A stretch of DNA of 64,000 nucleotides from Roseovarius sp. SCSIO 43702 (GCF_019599045.1 NZ_CP080623.1:1076501-1140500); one strand, 5' to 3'; positions 43,632 through 52,702 are shown, counted from the stretch's first letter. Numbers and translations: made by a program. Notes: generated by a model from the letters alone, not told the origin.

Positions 43632-44357
43632 ATGCGTATCCTGTCCAGTTTCGTCCTGCTCGTTTTCCTGGCCGCGTGCGGCGCCCCCCCGCCGTCGCAG
43701 CCAACGTCGCAACCGACCGGTCAGACCCAGACCCGACCGCAGGCGCAACGCCCCACCACGCCGAGCGCGGCGCAGGTGGCGCGGTTCCGCAACGTGGTCG
43801 CCCGTGTCGAGCCGGTGGCCGAACGCCAGTGCCGCGCGCAGTCGCAGGGTCTGAACTGCGATTTCAAGGTGGTGATCGACGATCGCCCGCAAAAATCGCC
43901 CAATGCCTTCCAGACCGTCGACCGGAGCGGCCGGCCGATCATCGCGTTCAACCTGCCGCTGATCGCGGCGGTGCGGAACGAGGACGAGTTGGCCTTCGTC
44001 ATGGGCCACGAGGCCGCGCATCACATCGAGCGCCATCTGGACCAGCAGCGCAACAACGCCATGGCCGGGGCGATCATCCTCGGCGGGCTGGCCGCGCTCA
44101 CGGGTGCAAGCTCGACCGGGGTGGATGCCGCCGCCGACCTGGGCGCGAACGTAGGCGCGCGCAGCTATTCCAAGGCGCATGAGCTCGAGGCCGATGCGCT
44201 GGGCACGGTGATCACGCGGCGCGCGGGCTACAACCCGGTCCGGGGGGCGGAGTTCTTCACGCAGATCGCGGATCCCGGCGACCGTTTCCTCGGGACGCAT
44301 CCGCCCAACAAGGACCGGATCGCGACGGTCAAGCGGGTCGACGCCTCGATCCGGTAA
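43632..44357 (+). CDS. M48 family metalloprotease, lipoprotein
   Basis: This 241-residue protein has a lipoprotein signal (FLAAC, Cys16) followed by a Pro/Gln/Thr-rich linker to about residue 45. The zinc motif HEAAH is at 126-130, with the third ligand in HELEAD. A glycine- and alanine-rich hydrophobic stretch follows the HExxH helix. This is a BepA/LoiP-like periplasmic protease for outer-membrane quality control by family. Its stop overlaps the next start by one base (TAATG). Confidence 0.9.
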   Translation: MRILSSFVLLVFLAACGAPPPSQPTSQPTGQTQTRPQAQRPTTPSAAQVARFRNVVARVEPVAERQCRAQSQGLNCDFKVVIDDRPQKSPNAFQTVDRSGRPIIAFNLPLIAAVRNEDELAFVMGHEAAHHIERHLDQQRNNAMAGAIILGGLAALTGASSTGVDAAADLGANVGARSYSKAHELEADALGTVITRRAGYNPVRGAEFFTQIADPGDRFLGTHPPNKDRIATVKRVDASIR

Positions 44358-44710
44358 TGAACCAGTTGATGAACGTGGTCAGCGACCGGGGCTCGAAATA
44401 CGCCGTTTCGGGGGGCCCGGTCCGCAACCGCGACGAGGTGGACGCGTTTCTCAAGGAGTTGAAGCGCAACAAGAAATTCGCCAAGGCCACGCATAACAGC
44501 TGGGCGCTGCTCTTGCCGGACGGCACGCCGCTCAAGGGAGATGACGGAGAGGCCGGGGCGGGCGCCGTGATCCTGCGAATGCAGGAGCGCGAGGGGCTGG
44601 AGGCGCATCTGATCGTGGTGACGAGGTGGTATGGCGGCAAGCACCTGGGCGGCGACAGGTTCAGGCATGTCCAGGATTGCGTGCGCGCCTATCTCGACGC
44701 CTTCACCTGA
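44357..44710 (+). CDS. YigZ/IMPACT-family protein, N-terminal domain only
   Basis: This 117-residue protein matches the first domain of YigZ (UPF0029), with KFAKATHNSWALLL, GDDGEAGAGA and VVTRWYGGKHLGGDRFRHV. Normal bacterial YigZ has about 200 residues with a second domain, absent here, and the frame ends cleanly. The family is linked to translation control in eukaryotes; bacterial function is unknown. It is coupled to the M48 protease gene. Confidence 0.82.
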   Translation: MNQLMNVVSDRGSKYAVSGGPVRNRDEVDAFLKELKRNKKFAKATHNSWALLLPDGTPLKGDDGEAGAGAVILRMQEREGLEAHLIVVTRWYGGKHLGGDRFRHVQDCVRAYLDAFT

Positions 44711-44725
44711 CGACCCGATCCGCGC

Positions 44726-44739
44726 TTGATCGAGATCAA
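44726..44739 (+). promoter_or_regulatory. FNR/FnrL-type box upstream of the DUF6455 gene
   Basis: TTGATCGAGATCAA at 44726-44739 is a perfect match to the FNR consensus (TTGAT, 4 bases, ATCAA). It is 56 bases before the DUF6455 start. It predicts oxygen-responsive control of that gene by an FnrL-type regulator encoded elsewhere; the Crp/Fnr gene at 23394 lacks a clear iron-sulphur set. Confidence 0.7.
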
Positions 44740-44795
44740 GGCGGCGATTCGCTGAGGTTGCTACCCTGCCTCCCTGCAAAGACGGGGAGAATGAC

Positions 44796-45065
44796 ATGAC
44801 CATGATCACCACGCGATACAAGGAGGCGGCCGACCTTGTCGATCGGATGGGCGCGCAACATGCGCTCGACCTCGAGACATTGGTTCAGAGTGGCCAGCTG
44901 GCGATGGACACGCTCGGCGATGCGGTCGTGCGCTGTGCCGGATGCACCGATCCCGCGGGGTGCGGCGCATGGCTCGACGCGCAGGCGGAGCCGGTCACGC
45001 AAGGGCCGACGATGTGCCGCAACCAGCCGCTTTTCGACCTGTTGCGCGAGGGCAAGTCCGCCTGA
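44796..45065 (+). CDS. DUF6455 family protein with cysteine motif
   Basis: This 89-residue protein is helical at first, then has four cysteines in RCAGCTDPAGCGAW and TMCRNQP. These may bind a metal. GGGGAG precedes the ATG. The FNR-type box upstream suggests a function in low oxygen. It converges on the hemolysin III gene with a 5-base gap. Function unknown. Confidence 0.82.
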   Translation: MTMITTRYKEAADLVDRMGAQHALDLETLVQSGQLAMDTLGDAVVRCAGCTDPAGCGAWLDAQAEPVTQGPTMCRNQPLFDLLREGKSA

Positions 45066-45070
45066 TCGCC

Positions 45071-45715
45071 TCAGTGCGGAGCCGCGCCCAGCGCCGAGGC
45101 GATGCCGGTGAAGACACAGCCCGAGGCGAGCAGGATGAAGCCGTGCCAGATCGCCATCGAGAAGCGCAGGTTTTCCCAAACGTAGAACACTACGCCCGCC
45201 GTGTAGAGCAGCCCGCCGATGACGAGCGACCAGAAGCTCACCGGTGGCAGCACCTCCATGAGTGGAACGATAAGCGCCACAGCCACCCAGCCCAGGGCGA
45301 CATAGGGTAGCCAGCCGGTGCTCATGCGCCCGCGTTTCGCGCGGAGCTTGGCCCACATCCCCGTCACGGCAAGAACCCAGACAAGCGCCAGAACCCCGTA
45401 GCCATATGCCGTGCCGAGCAGCACGGCGAGCGGCGTGAGGGTGCCGGCGATCTTCATGTAGATGGCCGCGTGATCGAGCCGCCGCAGATAGGGACGCGCG
45501 GCGGTATAGGCGGCGAGGTGATAGGCGGCCGACGCCCCCAACATGCACAGAAGCCCGCCCGCGTAGATGATCGCCGCCGTGAGCGTGCCGCCGGACAGAT
45601 GCGCGCCGGTGAGCAGGAAGAGCGCCGTGACCGCGCAGACCGCGATGCCGACGCCGGCGACATGGATGGTGCCGTCCGCGATACGTTCGGCTCGGGAAAA
45701 ATCGGGATAGGACAT
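45071..45715 (-). CDS. Hemolysin III / TrhA family membrane protein
   Basis: This 214-residue protein has seven membrane helices. Family marks are SAAYHLAAY, RRLDHAAIYMKIAGTLTP and the final WHGFILLASGCVFTG with the late histidine, which are the presumed metal ligands of the PAQR/TrhA fold. TrhA affects membrane fluidity; haemolysis is not implied. I start at 45715; the frame runs further but without family similarity. A weak EcfG-like site is at 45765-45790. Confidence 0.87.
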   Translation of the reverse strand: MSYPDFSRAERIADGTIHVAGVGIAVCAVTALFLLTGAHLSGGTLTAAIIYAGGLLCMLGASAAYHLAAYTAARPYLRRLDHAAIYMKIAGTLTPLAVLLGTAYGYGVLALVWVLAVTGMWAKLRAKRGRMSTGWLPYVALGWVAVALIVPLMEVLPPVSFWSLVIGGLLYTAGVVFYVWENLRFSMAIWHGFILLASGCVFTGIASALGAAPH

Positions 45716-45764
45716 GTTCGGCGTCTCCTTCCGACGTGGGCAAGGCGCGTGGGGCCATGCAACC

Positions 45765-45790
45765 GACGTGCGGCAATGGTGTTTGGTTCC
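45765..45790 (-). promoter_or_regulatory. Weak EcfG-like site before the hemolysin III gene
   Basis: On the minus strand GGAAC (45790-45786), 17 bases and CGTC (45768-45765) match the consensus with one mismatch in the -10. The site is 50 bases before the ATG. Possible but not convincing alone. Confidence 0.3.
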
Positions 45791-45926
45791 GCCCAGCGTG
45801 AGAAGTTCCCTCACACTCGGCCATTCGGAGAGGATTGCAAACCCGTCAGGCGACAGGATCCGGGAAAAAGGTGAGGATTGTGTTCATTCCGCACGCGGGA
45901 TCTTCACGCAATTTTAAGGAAATGCG

Positions 45927-47294
45927 CTACAACCGGCCCCAGAGATCATACTCTCCGGCCTCGTCCACCGTGACGCTGACGATGTCCCCGACATGCAGGT
46001 TTTCCGTGCCTGCGTCGATGAAGAGACACCCGTCGATCTCGGGTGCGTCGGCCTTCGTCCGGCAGGTCGCGATGCCGTCCGCGTCGATATCGTCGACGAT
46101 CACCTCTTGTCTTTTTCCGACCTTATCCTGCAACTTCTCCACGGAAATAGCCCTTGCTTTTTCCATGAAGCGACGCCAGCGCTCTTCCTTCACCGGTTCG
46201 GGCACATGGTTGGGAAGATCGTTCGAACGGGCGCCGGCGACGTTCTCGTACTTGAAGCAGCCGACCCGGTCGAGCCGTGCTTCGTCCAGCCAGTCGAGGA
46301 GGGTCTGGAATTCCGCCTCGGTCTCTCCGGGGTAGCCGACGATGAAGGTGGAGCGCAGAGTGATCTCGGGGCAGATCGCGCGCCATGCAGAGATTTCGTC
46401 GAGAGTGCGGGCCGCGGCGGCGGGACGGGCCATGCGCTTCAACGTGTCCGGGTGGGCGTGCTGAAACGGGATGTCGAGATAAGGCAGGATCAGCCCCTCG
46501 GCCATGAGCGGAATGAGTTGCCGCACATGGGGGTAGGGATAGACATAATGCAACCGGACCCATGCGCCGAGCCCGCCCAGATCACGGGCGAGATCGGTGA
46601 TATGGGCGCGGTGACCACGCTCCTCGGCGTGGCGGATGTCGACGCCGTAGGCGGAGGTGTCCTGCGAGATCACGAGAAGTTCGCGCACGCCGCTGTCGAC
46701 GAGCTTCTCGGCCTCGCGCACGACCGCGTGTGCCGGCCGCGAGGCGAGGCGCCCGCGCATGTCAGGGATGATACAGAACTTGCACTTGTGATTGCAGCCC
46801 TCTGATATCTTTAGATAACTGTAATGCCGCGGCGTAAGTCGAACGCTCGAAGCCGGCAGCAGGTCGACGAAGGGATCGGGCGAGGGCGGCACGGCCGCGT
46901 GCACCGCGTCGAGCACCTGTTCGTACTGGTGCGGGCCGGTCACGGCGAGAACGCGCGGATGCGCGCCGGTGATGTAGTCCGGCTCGGCGCCGAGACAGCC
47001 GGTGACGATCACGCGCCCGTTCTCGGCCAGCGCCTCTCCGATCGCCTCGAGGCTTTCGGCCTTGGCGCTGTCGAGAAAGCCGCAGGTGTTCACGATCACC
47101 GCGTCCGCACCGGTATAGTCGGGCGAGATGCCATAGCCCTCGGCCCGGAGCCGTGTGAGAATGCGTTCACTGTCGACAAGCGCCTTGGGACAGCCGAGCG
47201 AGACCATCCCGATACTGGGCTGGCCCGCCCGGCGTTCCCCGGTCAGGCGGGCGCGGGCGAGGTCGGGGCGGAGATCGGGTGGGTTCGTGGTCAT
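45927..47294 (-). CDS. rimO: Ribosomal protein S12 methylthiotransferase RimO
   Basis: This 455-residue radical-SAM enzyme methylthiolates an aspartate of ribosomal protein S12. It has the MTTase domain with [12 protein letters not shown] and NTCGFLDSA (cluster cysteines), the radical-SAM motif GCNHKCKFC, and a TRAM domain at the end. The start is placed at ATG 47294; ATG 47306 and the upstream frame are alternatives and no site has a strong ribosome signal. It is divergent from the AsmA gene. Confidence 0.93.
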   Translation of the reverse strand: MTTNPPDLRPDLARARLTGERRAGQPSIGMVSLGCPKALVDSERILTRLRAEGYGISPDYTGADAVIVNTCGFLDSAKAESLEAIGEALAENGRVIVTGCLGAEPDYITGAHPRVLAVTGPHQYEQVLDAVHAAVPPSPDPFVDLLPASSVRLTPRHYSYLKISEGCNHKCKFCIIPDMRGRLASRPAHAVVREAEKLVDSGVRELLVISQDTSAYGVDIRHAEERGHRAHITDLARDLGGLGAWVRLHYVYPYPHVRQLIPLMAEGLILPYLDIPFQHAHPDTLKRMARPAAAARTLDEISAWRAICPEITLRSTFIVGYPGETEAEFQTLLDWLDEARLDRVGCFKYENVAGARSNDLPNHVPEPVKEERWRRFMEKARAISVEKLQDKVGKRQEVIVDDIDADGIATCRTKADAPEIDGCLFIDAGTENLHVGDIVSVTVDEAGEYDLWGRL

Positions 47295-47411
47295 GATCGG
47301 TGCCATATAGGGCGGCGGGCCCGTCGCGAAAAGCCTCAATTCGCTTGGCACCTTTCCCGACGGGGCCTAGACTCGGCGCAAAGCATTGATCTGAGCAGTC
47401 TGGAGGCGCCG

Positions 47412-49382
47412 ATGCGCTGGATTATCCGCCTGGTGGTTCTCGTGGTCCTGGTGGCGGTCGTTGCGATCGTCTCGTTTCTGATGCTGCCGGGGGATCGCAT
47501 CGCCAAGATCGCCGCCGATCAACTGGCCAAGGCCACGGGGCGGACGGTGAAGATGGAAGGCGATACCACGGTCAGCTTCTACCCCATCCTCGGCATCAGC
47601 ACGGGCCGCACGACGGTTGCCAACGCGCCCTGGTCCGACAAGGGGCCGATGTTCGTGGCCGACAGTTTCAAGGTGGGCGTCGATCCGGTCGCGCTGATCC
47701 AGGGGTCGATCAAGATCACGGGGCTGGAGGCGGTCAATCCGAAGATCCTGCTCGAACGTGCCAAGGACGGGCGCGTGAACTGGGAAATCAACGTCGAAGG
47801 CGTGGCGCCGTCGGGGCAGGGCGACAGTGAGAAGAGCGCGTCTTCGAACAGGCTGGCGCTGACGCTCGACCGCGCGCTCATCTCGGGCGCTTCGCTGCGG
47901 TTCATCGACGCGAGGGCCGGATCGACCACGACGATAGAGGATATCGACCTCGACGCGCGCTGGCCGTCCTATACGGGCGAGGCGAGTTTCGACGTTTCGC
48001 TTCGTCCCGCCGATGAGCGTCTGAAGATATCGGGCACCATCGCGCGGCTCGATCGACTGATCGAGGGCGAGGTGTCGGAGATCGCCGTCAAGGCCGAGAC
48101 GAAGGGCGGATCTGCCACGTTCGACGGGCGCGCCGGCACGGGGCCGAGCCTTGCTGGGGCGTTCCGCGCCGACCTGGGCGACACGCGGCAGTTCCTCGGC
48201 TCGCTGGGGCTGGCACAGGCCGAGATACCCCAGGGGCTGGGGCGGAAGGTCTCGGTCTCGGGGCAACTCACGCTTACCGATGGGCCGCGGATTTCGCTGA
48301 GGGAGATGACCGCGAAACTCGATCAGAACAGGCTCGTGGGAGGCGTTGACGTGACGCTCGGGGGGGCACGGCCCTTCGTGTCGGCCAATCTCGATGCCGG
48401 GGCACTCGACCTCACCGCGCTCGATCCCAAGAGCGAAGGGGAGAGCGGACAGGCGGATGTGGGCACCGCGGTCGAGACCGGATGGTCGACCGCGCCCATA
48501 GACGCGAGCGCGCTTGGCCTGGCGGACGCGAAGATACTGGTTTCCGCCGAAAGCCTCGACCTCGGCACGTTCGAGTTCGGACAGGCGGACGTTCTGATGA
48601 CGGTGGATCGCGCGCGGGCGGTGTTCCAGCTTCATCGCCTCGAAGGCTACGGCGGCTCGGTCACGGGGCAATTCGTGGCGAACAATCGCAACGGCCTGTC
48701 GGTAGGCGGCGACATGAGGGCCAGCGATATCGACATGGAGGCGCTTCTGACCGATGCCGCCGGAATCACGCGGTTCGCCACCGATGGGACCGTGACGCTC
48801 GATTTCCTTGGGGTCGGGCAATCCGTCGATGCGATCATGAAGAGCCTCAGGGGCAACGTGGCGCTCTCGACGGGACGTGGCGTGATCTCGGGGATCGACC
48901 TCGATCGGCTGATGCGGTCGGGCGACGTGAGCGGCGGCACGACGGTATTCGACGAGATGTCGGCGAGTTTCGTCATCGCGGATGGCGACATGCAGGGCGA
49001 CGATCTCAAGATGTCGATGCCGCTGGCCAGGGCCACGGGCAAAGGGCGGATCGGGCTGGGTGCGCGCGATCTGAACTACACGTTCACGCCCAGCTTGCTG
49101 GAAGGCGAAAGCCGCAAGGGCCTTGCCATTCCGGTCCGGATCAAGGGACCCTGGGCCGATCCCAAGATCTATCCCGATCTGGAGGCGGCCATCGACCTCA
49201 ATTTCAAGGAAGAAAAGAAAGAGCTCGAGAAGAAGGCCCGCGAGGAGGTCGAGCGCGAGGTCGAGAAACTCGTCGAGAAGGAACTGGGCGTGACCGTGGA
49301 GGAGGGGCAATCGGTCGAGGATGCGATCATCAAGGAAGCCGAGGACGCCCTCGCCAAGGAGCTCTTCAAGCTCTTCGACTGA
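47412..49382 (+). CDS. AsmA family protein
   Basis: This 656-residue protein has one N-terminal membrane helix (residues about 5-25), then a long beta-rich periplasmic part of the AsmA kind. Visible marks are DQLAKATGRTVKMEGD, GSIKITGLEAVNPKILLER, and AsmA_2-type repeats to about 600. A charged, helical C-terminus follows (EEKKELEKKAREEVERE, residues about 600-656). AsmA proteins are thought to carry lipid across the envelope. GGAGG precedes the start. Confidence 0.88.
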   Translation: MRWIIRLVVLVVLVAVVAIVSFLMLPGDRIAKIAADQLAKATGRTVKMEGDTTVSFYPILGISTGRTTVANAPWSDKGPMFVADSFKVGVDPVALIQGSIKITGLEAVNPKILLERAKDGRVNWEINVEGVAPSGQGDSEKSASSNRLALTLDRALISGASLRFIDARAGSTTTIEDIDLDARWPSYTGEASFDVSLRPADERLKISGTIARLDRLIEGEVSEIAVKAETKGGSATFDGRAGTGPSLAGAFRADLGDTRQFLGSLGLAQAEIPQGLGRKVSVSGQLTLTDGPRISLREMTAKLDQNRLVGGVDVTLGGARPFVSANLDAGALDLTALDPKSEGESGQADVGTAVETGWSTAPIDASALGLADAKILVSAESLDLGTFEFGQADVLMTVDRARAVFQLHRLEGYGGSVTGQFVANNRNGLSVGGDMRASDIDMEALLTDAAGITRFATDGTVTLDFLGVGQSVDAIMKSLRGNVALSTGRGVISGIDLDRLMRSGDVSGGTTVFDEMSASFVIADGDMQGDDLKMSMPLARATGKGRIGLGARDLNYTFTPSLLEGESRKGLAIPVRIKGPWADPKIYPDLEAAIDLNFKEEKKELEKKAREEVEREVEKLVEKELGVTVEEGQSVEDAIIKEAEDALAKELFKLFD

Positions 49383-49423
49383 GGACGCGGTCGCGGGCTC
49401 TCACCTTGGGGGAGGGCCGTCGC

Positions 49424-49789
49424 TCACTCGGTCCCCGCGTCCTTGGTCACGCAGGTGGTGATGGCGCCCGGCTCGGTCAGGTCCGACAGCATCGCGCTTT
49501 CGGCCTTGGTCCACCACTCGTAGACACCCGCGACATAGCGCGCGCCAGAGGCCGAGAGCACGTTCACGAGCAGCCGGTCCTCGCCGTCGATGGGCACGAT
49601 CGCGATCGACGAGGTCTCGCCGTTGAGATAGCGCGCCTTGATCGGTCCGCCTTCTCCGCAATCGTAGCGCATGGTCGTCGTCTCGACCTCGCCGCCCAGG
49701 AGATCCCCCAGAGCCGGCATGTCCTCGGCCAGGGCCGGTGTAGCCACGAGGGCGGCGACGAAGGTTGCGGATGTGTGGATACCGCGCAT
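49424..49789 (-). CDS. MliC-like periplasmic protein (lysozyme inhibitor family)
   Basis: This 121-residue protein has a Sec signal cleaved near PALAED (residue 22). It then has the MliC pattern: RYDCGEGGPIKARYLNG, LLVNVLSASGARYVAG, YEWWTKAESAML and a late cysteine (TTCVTKD) that can bond with the first. MliC proteins block host or environmental lysozymes. A GGAGG site overlapping the gcrA stop region precedes the ATG; the gene follows gcrA after 5 bases. Confidence 0.75.
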   Translation of the reverse strand: MRGIHTSATFVAALVATPALAEDMPALGDLLGGEVETTTMRYDCGEGGPIKARYLNGETSSIAIVPIDGEDRLLVNVLSASGARYVAGVYEWWTKAESAMLSDLTEPGAITTCVTKDAGTE

Positions 49790-49794
49790 GGCTG

Positions 49795-50382
49795 TTACCT
49801 CCGACGGTCGCGGCGCGAGCTCATTGGCTGGAACGCCACGCCGACATGCGCTTCGCAATAAGGTTTGCCCGCCTGGGCGGGTAGACCACAGAACCAGAAA
49901 TCCTCGGTCGCGGGGTCGCCCACGGGCCACTTGCAGGTGCGCGAGGTGAGCTCCATGAGCGAGATCTTCTTGGCCTTCTTCTCGATCTCCGACACCTTGG
50001 CGAGCGCCTTGGGGTCGATCTCGTTCGCCGATGGTTGCGGCGGCAACGGCTGGCCGGCCGGGATGATCGGCTTGATCCGGGTGGCAGGGGCGGGCGCGCT
50101 CGCGGCCTCTTCCTTGGCTTCGGGCGCGGGTTGCGCCGGCTTCTTGGGCTTGGCCGCGGGTTTCGCCGCGGGCTTGGCCGGCTTCGACTTGGCCTCGGCC
50201 GCTGGGGCCGCCGCCGCGCCGGACCCGCCGCCGCCATTGCGGTTGGACAGGCCGAGACGATGCACCTTGCCTATGACGGCGTTGCGCGTCACGCCGCCCA
50301 GTTCCTTGGCGATCTGGCTTGCGGACTGGCCTTCGCCCCACATCTTCTTGAGAATTTCGACGCGTTCATCGTTCCAGGACAT
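49795..50382 (-). CDS. gcrA: Cell-cycle regulator GcrA
   Basis: This 195-residue protein starts MSWNDERVEILKKMWGEGQS followed by ASQIAKELGGVTRNAVIG, the GcrA DNA-binding region. A long alanine/proline/lysine linker (about 50-110) leads to the C-terminal CKWPVGDP and FCGLPAQAGKPYCEAH sigma-70-binding part. GcrA recruits RNA polymerase to methylated GANTC promoters. It is divergent from the ABC-2 permease gene. Confidence 0.93.
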   Translation of the reverse strand: MSWNDERVEILKKMWGEGQSASQIAKELGGVTRNAVIGKVHRLGLSNRNGGGGSGAAAAPAAEAKSKPAKPAAKPAAKPKKPAQPAPEAKEEAASAPAPATRIKPIIPAGQPLPPQPSANEIDPKALAKVSEIEKKAKKISLMELTSRTCKWPVGDPATEDFWFCGLPAQAGKPYCEAHVGVAFQPMSSRRDRRR

Positions 50383-50512
50383 ATGCTTCCGCTCCTGTTG
50401 GGCCGCAGGGGTTGACCCTGCCGCCCAGTGTGAAAATCGTGTAGGGGCCTATTCTAATCACTGAAGCCCGAGTTACAAGGCGGGGCGGACGGATTCGGGC
50501 GGGAGGAGTGCG

Positions 50513-51313
50513 ATGCCGATTCAGGAGATGGGAGAACGGCGGTTCGGACGTATCAACTGGCTTGGTCTTGCCACGCTGGCCGAGCGCGAGGTGATGCGTT
50601 TTCTCGCGGTGTGGACGCAGACGGTGCTTGCGCCGCTGGCCACCTCGGCCCTGTTCCTCGTGATCTTCACCATCGCCATCGGGCCGCGCCGGGGGGAGGT
50701 GATGGGCGTCGATTTCACGACCTTCATCGCGCCCGGCATCCTGATGATGACGGTCATCCAGAACGCCTTTGCCAACACCTCGTCCTCGATCGTGATCTCG
50801 AAGGTGCAGGGCAATATCGTCGACACGCTCATGCCCCCGCTCAGTGCCGCGGAACTGGTCCTGGGCTATCTCGCCGGCGCGATCGCGCGGGGCGTGATCG
50901 TCGCGGTGGCGATCGCGGCGGGGCTCTGGGCGGTGCTGGGCATCGTGCCCGCGCATCCGGCCTGGCTTCTGACTTTCGTGGTGCTGGGCGCGATTTTCGT
51001 GGGGGGCCTCGGGATCGTCGCGGGGATCTTCGCCAACAAGTTCGACCAGATGGCGGCGATCACCAATTTCATCGTGACCCCGCTGGCGTTCCTCTCGGGC
51101 ACCTTCTACTCGGTCGACGCGCTGCCGCCACTGCTGAACGACATTACCCATGCGAACCCGATCTTCTACGTGATCGACGGGGCGCGGTTCGGGATGATCG
51201 GCGTGTCGGATGCCGATCCGTGGCTCGGCCTTGCCGTGGCGGTGGTGGCGTCGCTGGCGGTGATGGCGCTTGCCTGGCAGATGTTCCGGCGCGGCTACAG
51301 GCTGAAGTCCTGA
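50513..51313 (+). CDS. ABC-2 type transporter permease (NodJ/YadH-like)
   Basis: This 266-residue protein has six membrane helices and the ABC-2 signature around residues 180-205 (FIVTPLAFLSGTFYSVDALP). It would need an ATPase, but none is next to it, so the partner must be encoded elsewhere. GGAGG precedes the start at a good distance. The family exports lipids or polysaccharides; the substrate is unknown. Confidence 0.88.
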   Translation: MPIQEMGERRFGRINWLGLATLAEREVMRFLAVWTQTVLAPLATSALFLVIFTIAIGPRRGEVMGVDFTTFIAPGILMMTVIQNAFANTSSSIVISKVQGNIVDTLMPPLSAAELVLGYLAGAIARGVIVAVAIAAGLWAVLGIVPAHPAWLLTFVVLGAIFVGGLGIVAGIFANKFDQMAAITNFIVTPLAFLSGTFYSVDALPPLLNDITHANPIFYVIDGARFGMIGVSDADPWLGLAVAVVASLAVMALAWQMFRRGYRLKS

Positions 51314-51396
51314 GGATCGCCCGACCACCGGCGAGGCTTCGGGCGGCGTGCATTTTTCGCTTCCCCCAACGTCAGGGGCGAAGTAAACACGGGGCC

Positions 51397-51444
51397 ATGA
51401 CATTGCGACGCCGCCATACCACCGCCCGACGCCTGCGCGCCTGA
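51397..51444 (+). CDS. Candidate arginine-rich leader peptide before argDF, 15 residues
   Basis: A 15-codon frame encodes MTLRRRHTTARRLRA: six arginines, in runs at residues 4-6 and 11-12, plus residue 14. It ends 85 bases before argD and 15 bases before a terminator-like hairpin. This is the layout of amino-acid attenuation leaders. The ribosome site is weak (GGGG only 2 bases from the ATG), so translation is not proven. A stretch inside it (51435-51439) can pair with the left arm of the hairpin (51460-51464), giving an alternative fold. Confidence 0.5.
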   Translation: MTLRRRHTTARRLRA

Positions 51445-51458
51445 CGTCCCGTCGCCCT

Positions 51459-51479
51459 CCGCGCCCGTCCGCGGTTTTT
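51459..51479 (+). terminator. Possible attenuator hairpin before argD
   Basis: CCGCG (51459-51463) pairs with CGCGG (51470-51474) around a 6-base loop, followed by five T (51475-51479). The stem is short but all G-C. It lies between the candidate leader peptide and argD, so it could stop transcription when arginine is plentiful. Confidence 0.5.
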
Positions 51480-51529
51480 CCCCTTCCCAGCTTCGCACGG
51501 CACATGCCTGACAGAAAAGGATTTTCCCG

Positions 51530-52702
51530 ATGATCCCGTCCATTCTGCCCACCTATAACCGCGCGCCGCTCAGCTTCGTCAGGGGCGAGGGATCGTGGCT
51601 TGTCGAGGCGGATGGGCGGCGGTTTCTCGACCTTGGCGCGGGGATCGCGGTCAACGCGCTGGGCCATGCCCATCCGGCCCTCGTGAAGGCGCTCATCACG
51701 CAGGCGCAGGCGCTTTGGCATACGTCGAACCTCTATCATATCCCGGCGCAGGAGGCGCTTGCCGACGCGTTGGTCAAGACCACCTTCGCCGATACCGTCT
51801 TCTTCACGAACTCGGGCACCGAGGCGTGTGAGCTGGCGGTCAAGATGGCGCGCAAATACTGGCACGATACGGGCGACGCGGACCGCACCGAGATCGTGAC
51901 CTTCGAGGGGGCCTTCCACGGCCGTTCGAGCGCGGGGATCGCCGCCGCGGGATCCGAGAAGATGACGAAAGGGTTCGGCCCGCTCCTGCCGGGTTTCCGG
52001 CATCTGCCGTGGGGCGATCACGACGCGCTGCGGAGCGCGGTAACGGACCGGACCGCGGCGATCCTGGTCGAGCCGGTGCAGGGCGAGGGCGGCATCCGGC
52101 CATTGCCCGAGCAATGTCTCAAGGGGCTTCGCGATCTCTGCGACGAGACCGGCGCGCTGCTCATACTGGACGAGGTGCAATGCGGGATGGGCCGCACGGG
52201 CCGGCTTTTCGCGCATGAGTGGGCCGGGGTCGCGCCCGATATCATGATGGTTGCCAAGGGCATCGGCGGCGGCTTCCCGCTGGGTGCGGTGCTGGCCAAC
52301 GAACGCGCGGCCGGGGCCATGGGGCCGGGCACGCATGGCTCGACCTATGGCGGCAACCCGCTGGGCTGCGCGGTGGGGTCGGCGGTCATGGCCGAGATGA
52401 TGGCGCCGGGGTTCATGGAGGAGGTGCGGCGCAAGTCGGACCTTCTGCGCCGGAAGCTCGACGGGCTGGTGGCCTCGCACCCGGAGGTGTTCGCGGAGGT
52501 GCGCGGGCTGGGCCTGATGCTGGGGCTGAAATGCGGGCCGGCGAGTGGCGACGTGGTTGCGGCGGGTTACGATGCGCTTCTCTGCCTCGTTCCGGCGGCA
52601 GACAACGTCGTGCGTCTCCTGCCGCCGCTCACGATCACCGACGAGGAGATCGAGGAGGCCGTCGCGCGCCTCGACAAGGTTGCGACGCGGGTCAAATCCT
52701 AG
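51530..52702 (+). CDS. argD: Acetylornithine aminotransferase
   Basis: This 390-residue class III PLP enzyme makes N-acetylornithine in arginine synthesis. Marks are FLDLGAGIAVNALGH, NSGTEACELAVKMARKYW, the PLP aspartate in LILDEVQCGMGRTG and the lysine in VAKGIGGGFPLGA. AAGGA precedes the ATG. It is followed after 64 bases by argF, so the two are likely one operon. Confidence 0.95.
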   Translation: MIPSILPTYNRAPLSFVRGEGSWLVEADGRRFLDLGAGIAVNALGHAHPALVKALITQAQALWHTSNLYHIPAQEALADALVKTTFADTVFFTNSGTEACELAVKMARKYWHDTGDADRTEIVTFEGAFHGRSSAGIAAAGSEKMTKGFGPLLPGFRHLPWGDHDALRSAVTDRTAAILVEPVQGEGGIRPLPEQCLKGLRDLCDETGALLILDEVQCGMGRTGRLFAHEWAGVAPDIMMVAKGIGGGFPLGAVLANERAAGAMGPGTHGSTYGGNPLGCAVGSAVMAEMMAPGFMEEVRRKSDLLRRKLDGLVASHPEVFAEVRGLGLMLGLKCGPASGDVVAAGYDALLCLVPAADNVVRLLPPLTITDEEIEEAVARLDKVATRVKS

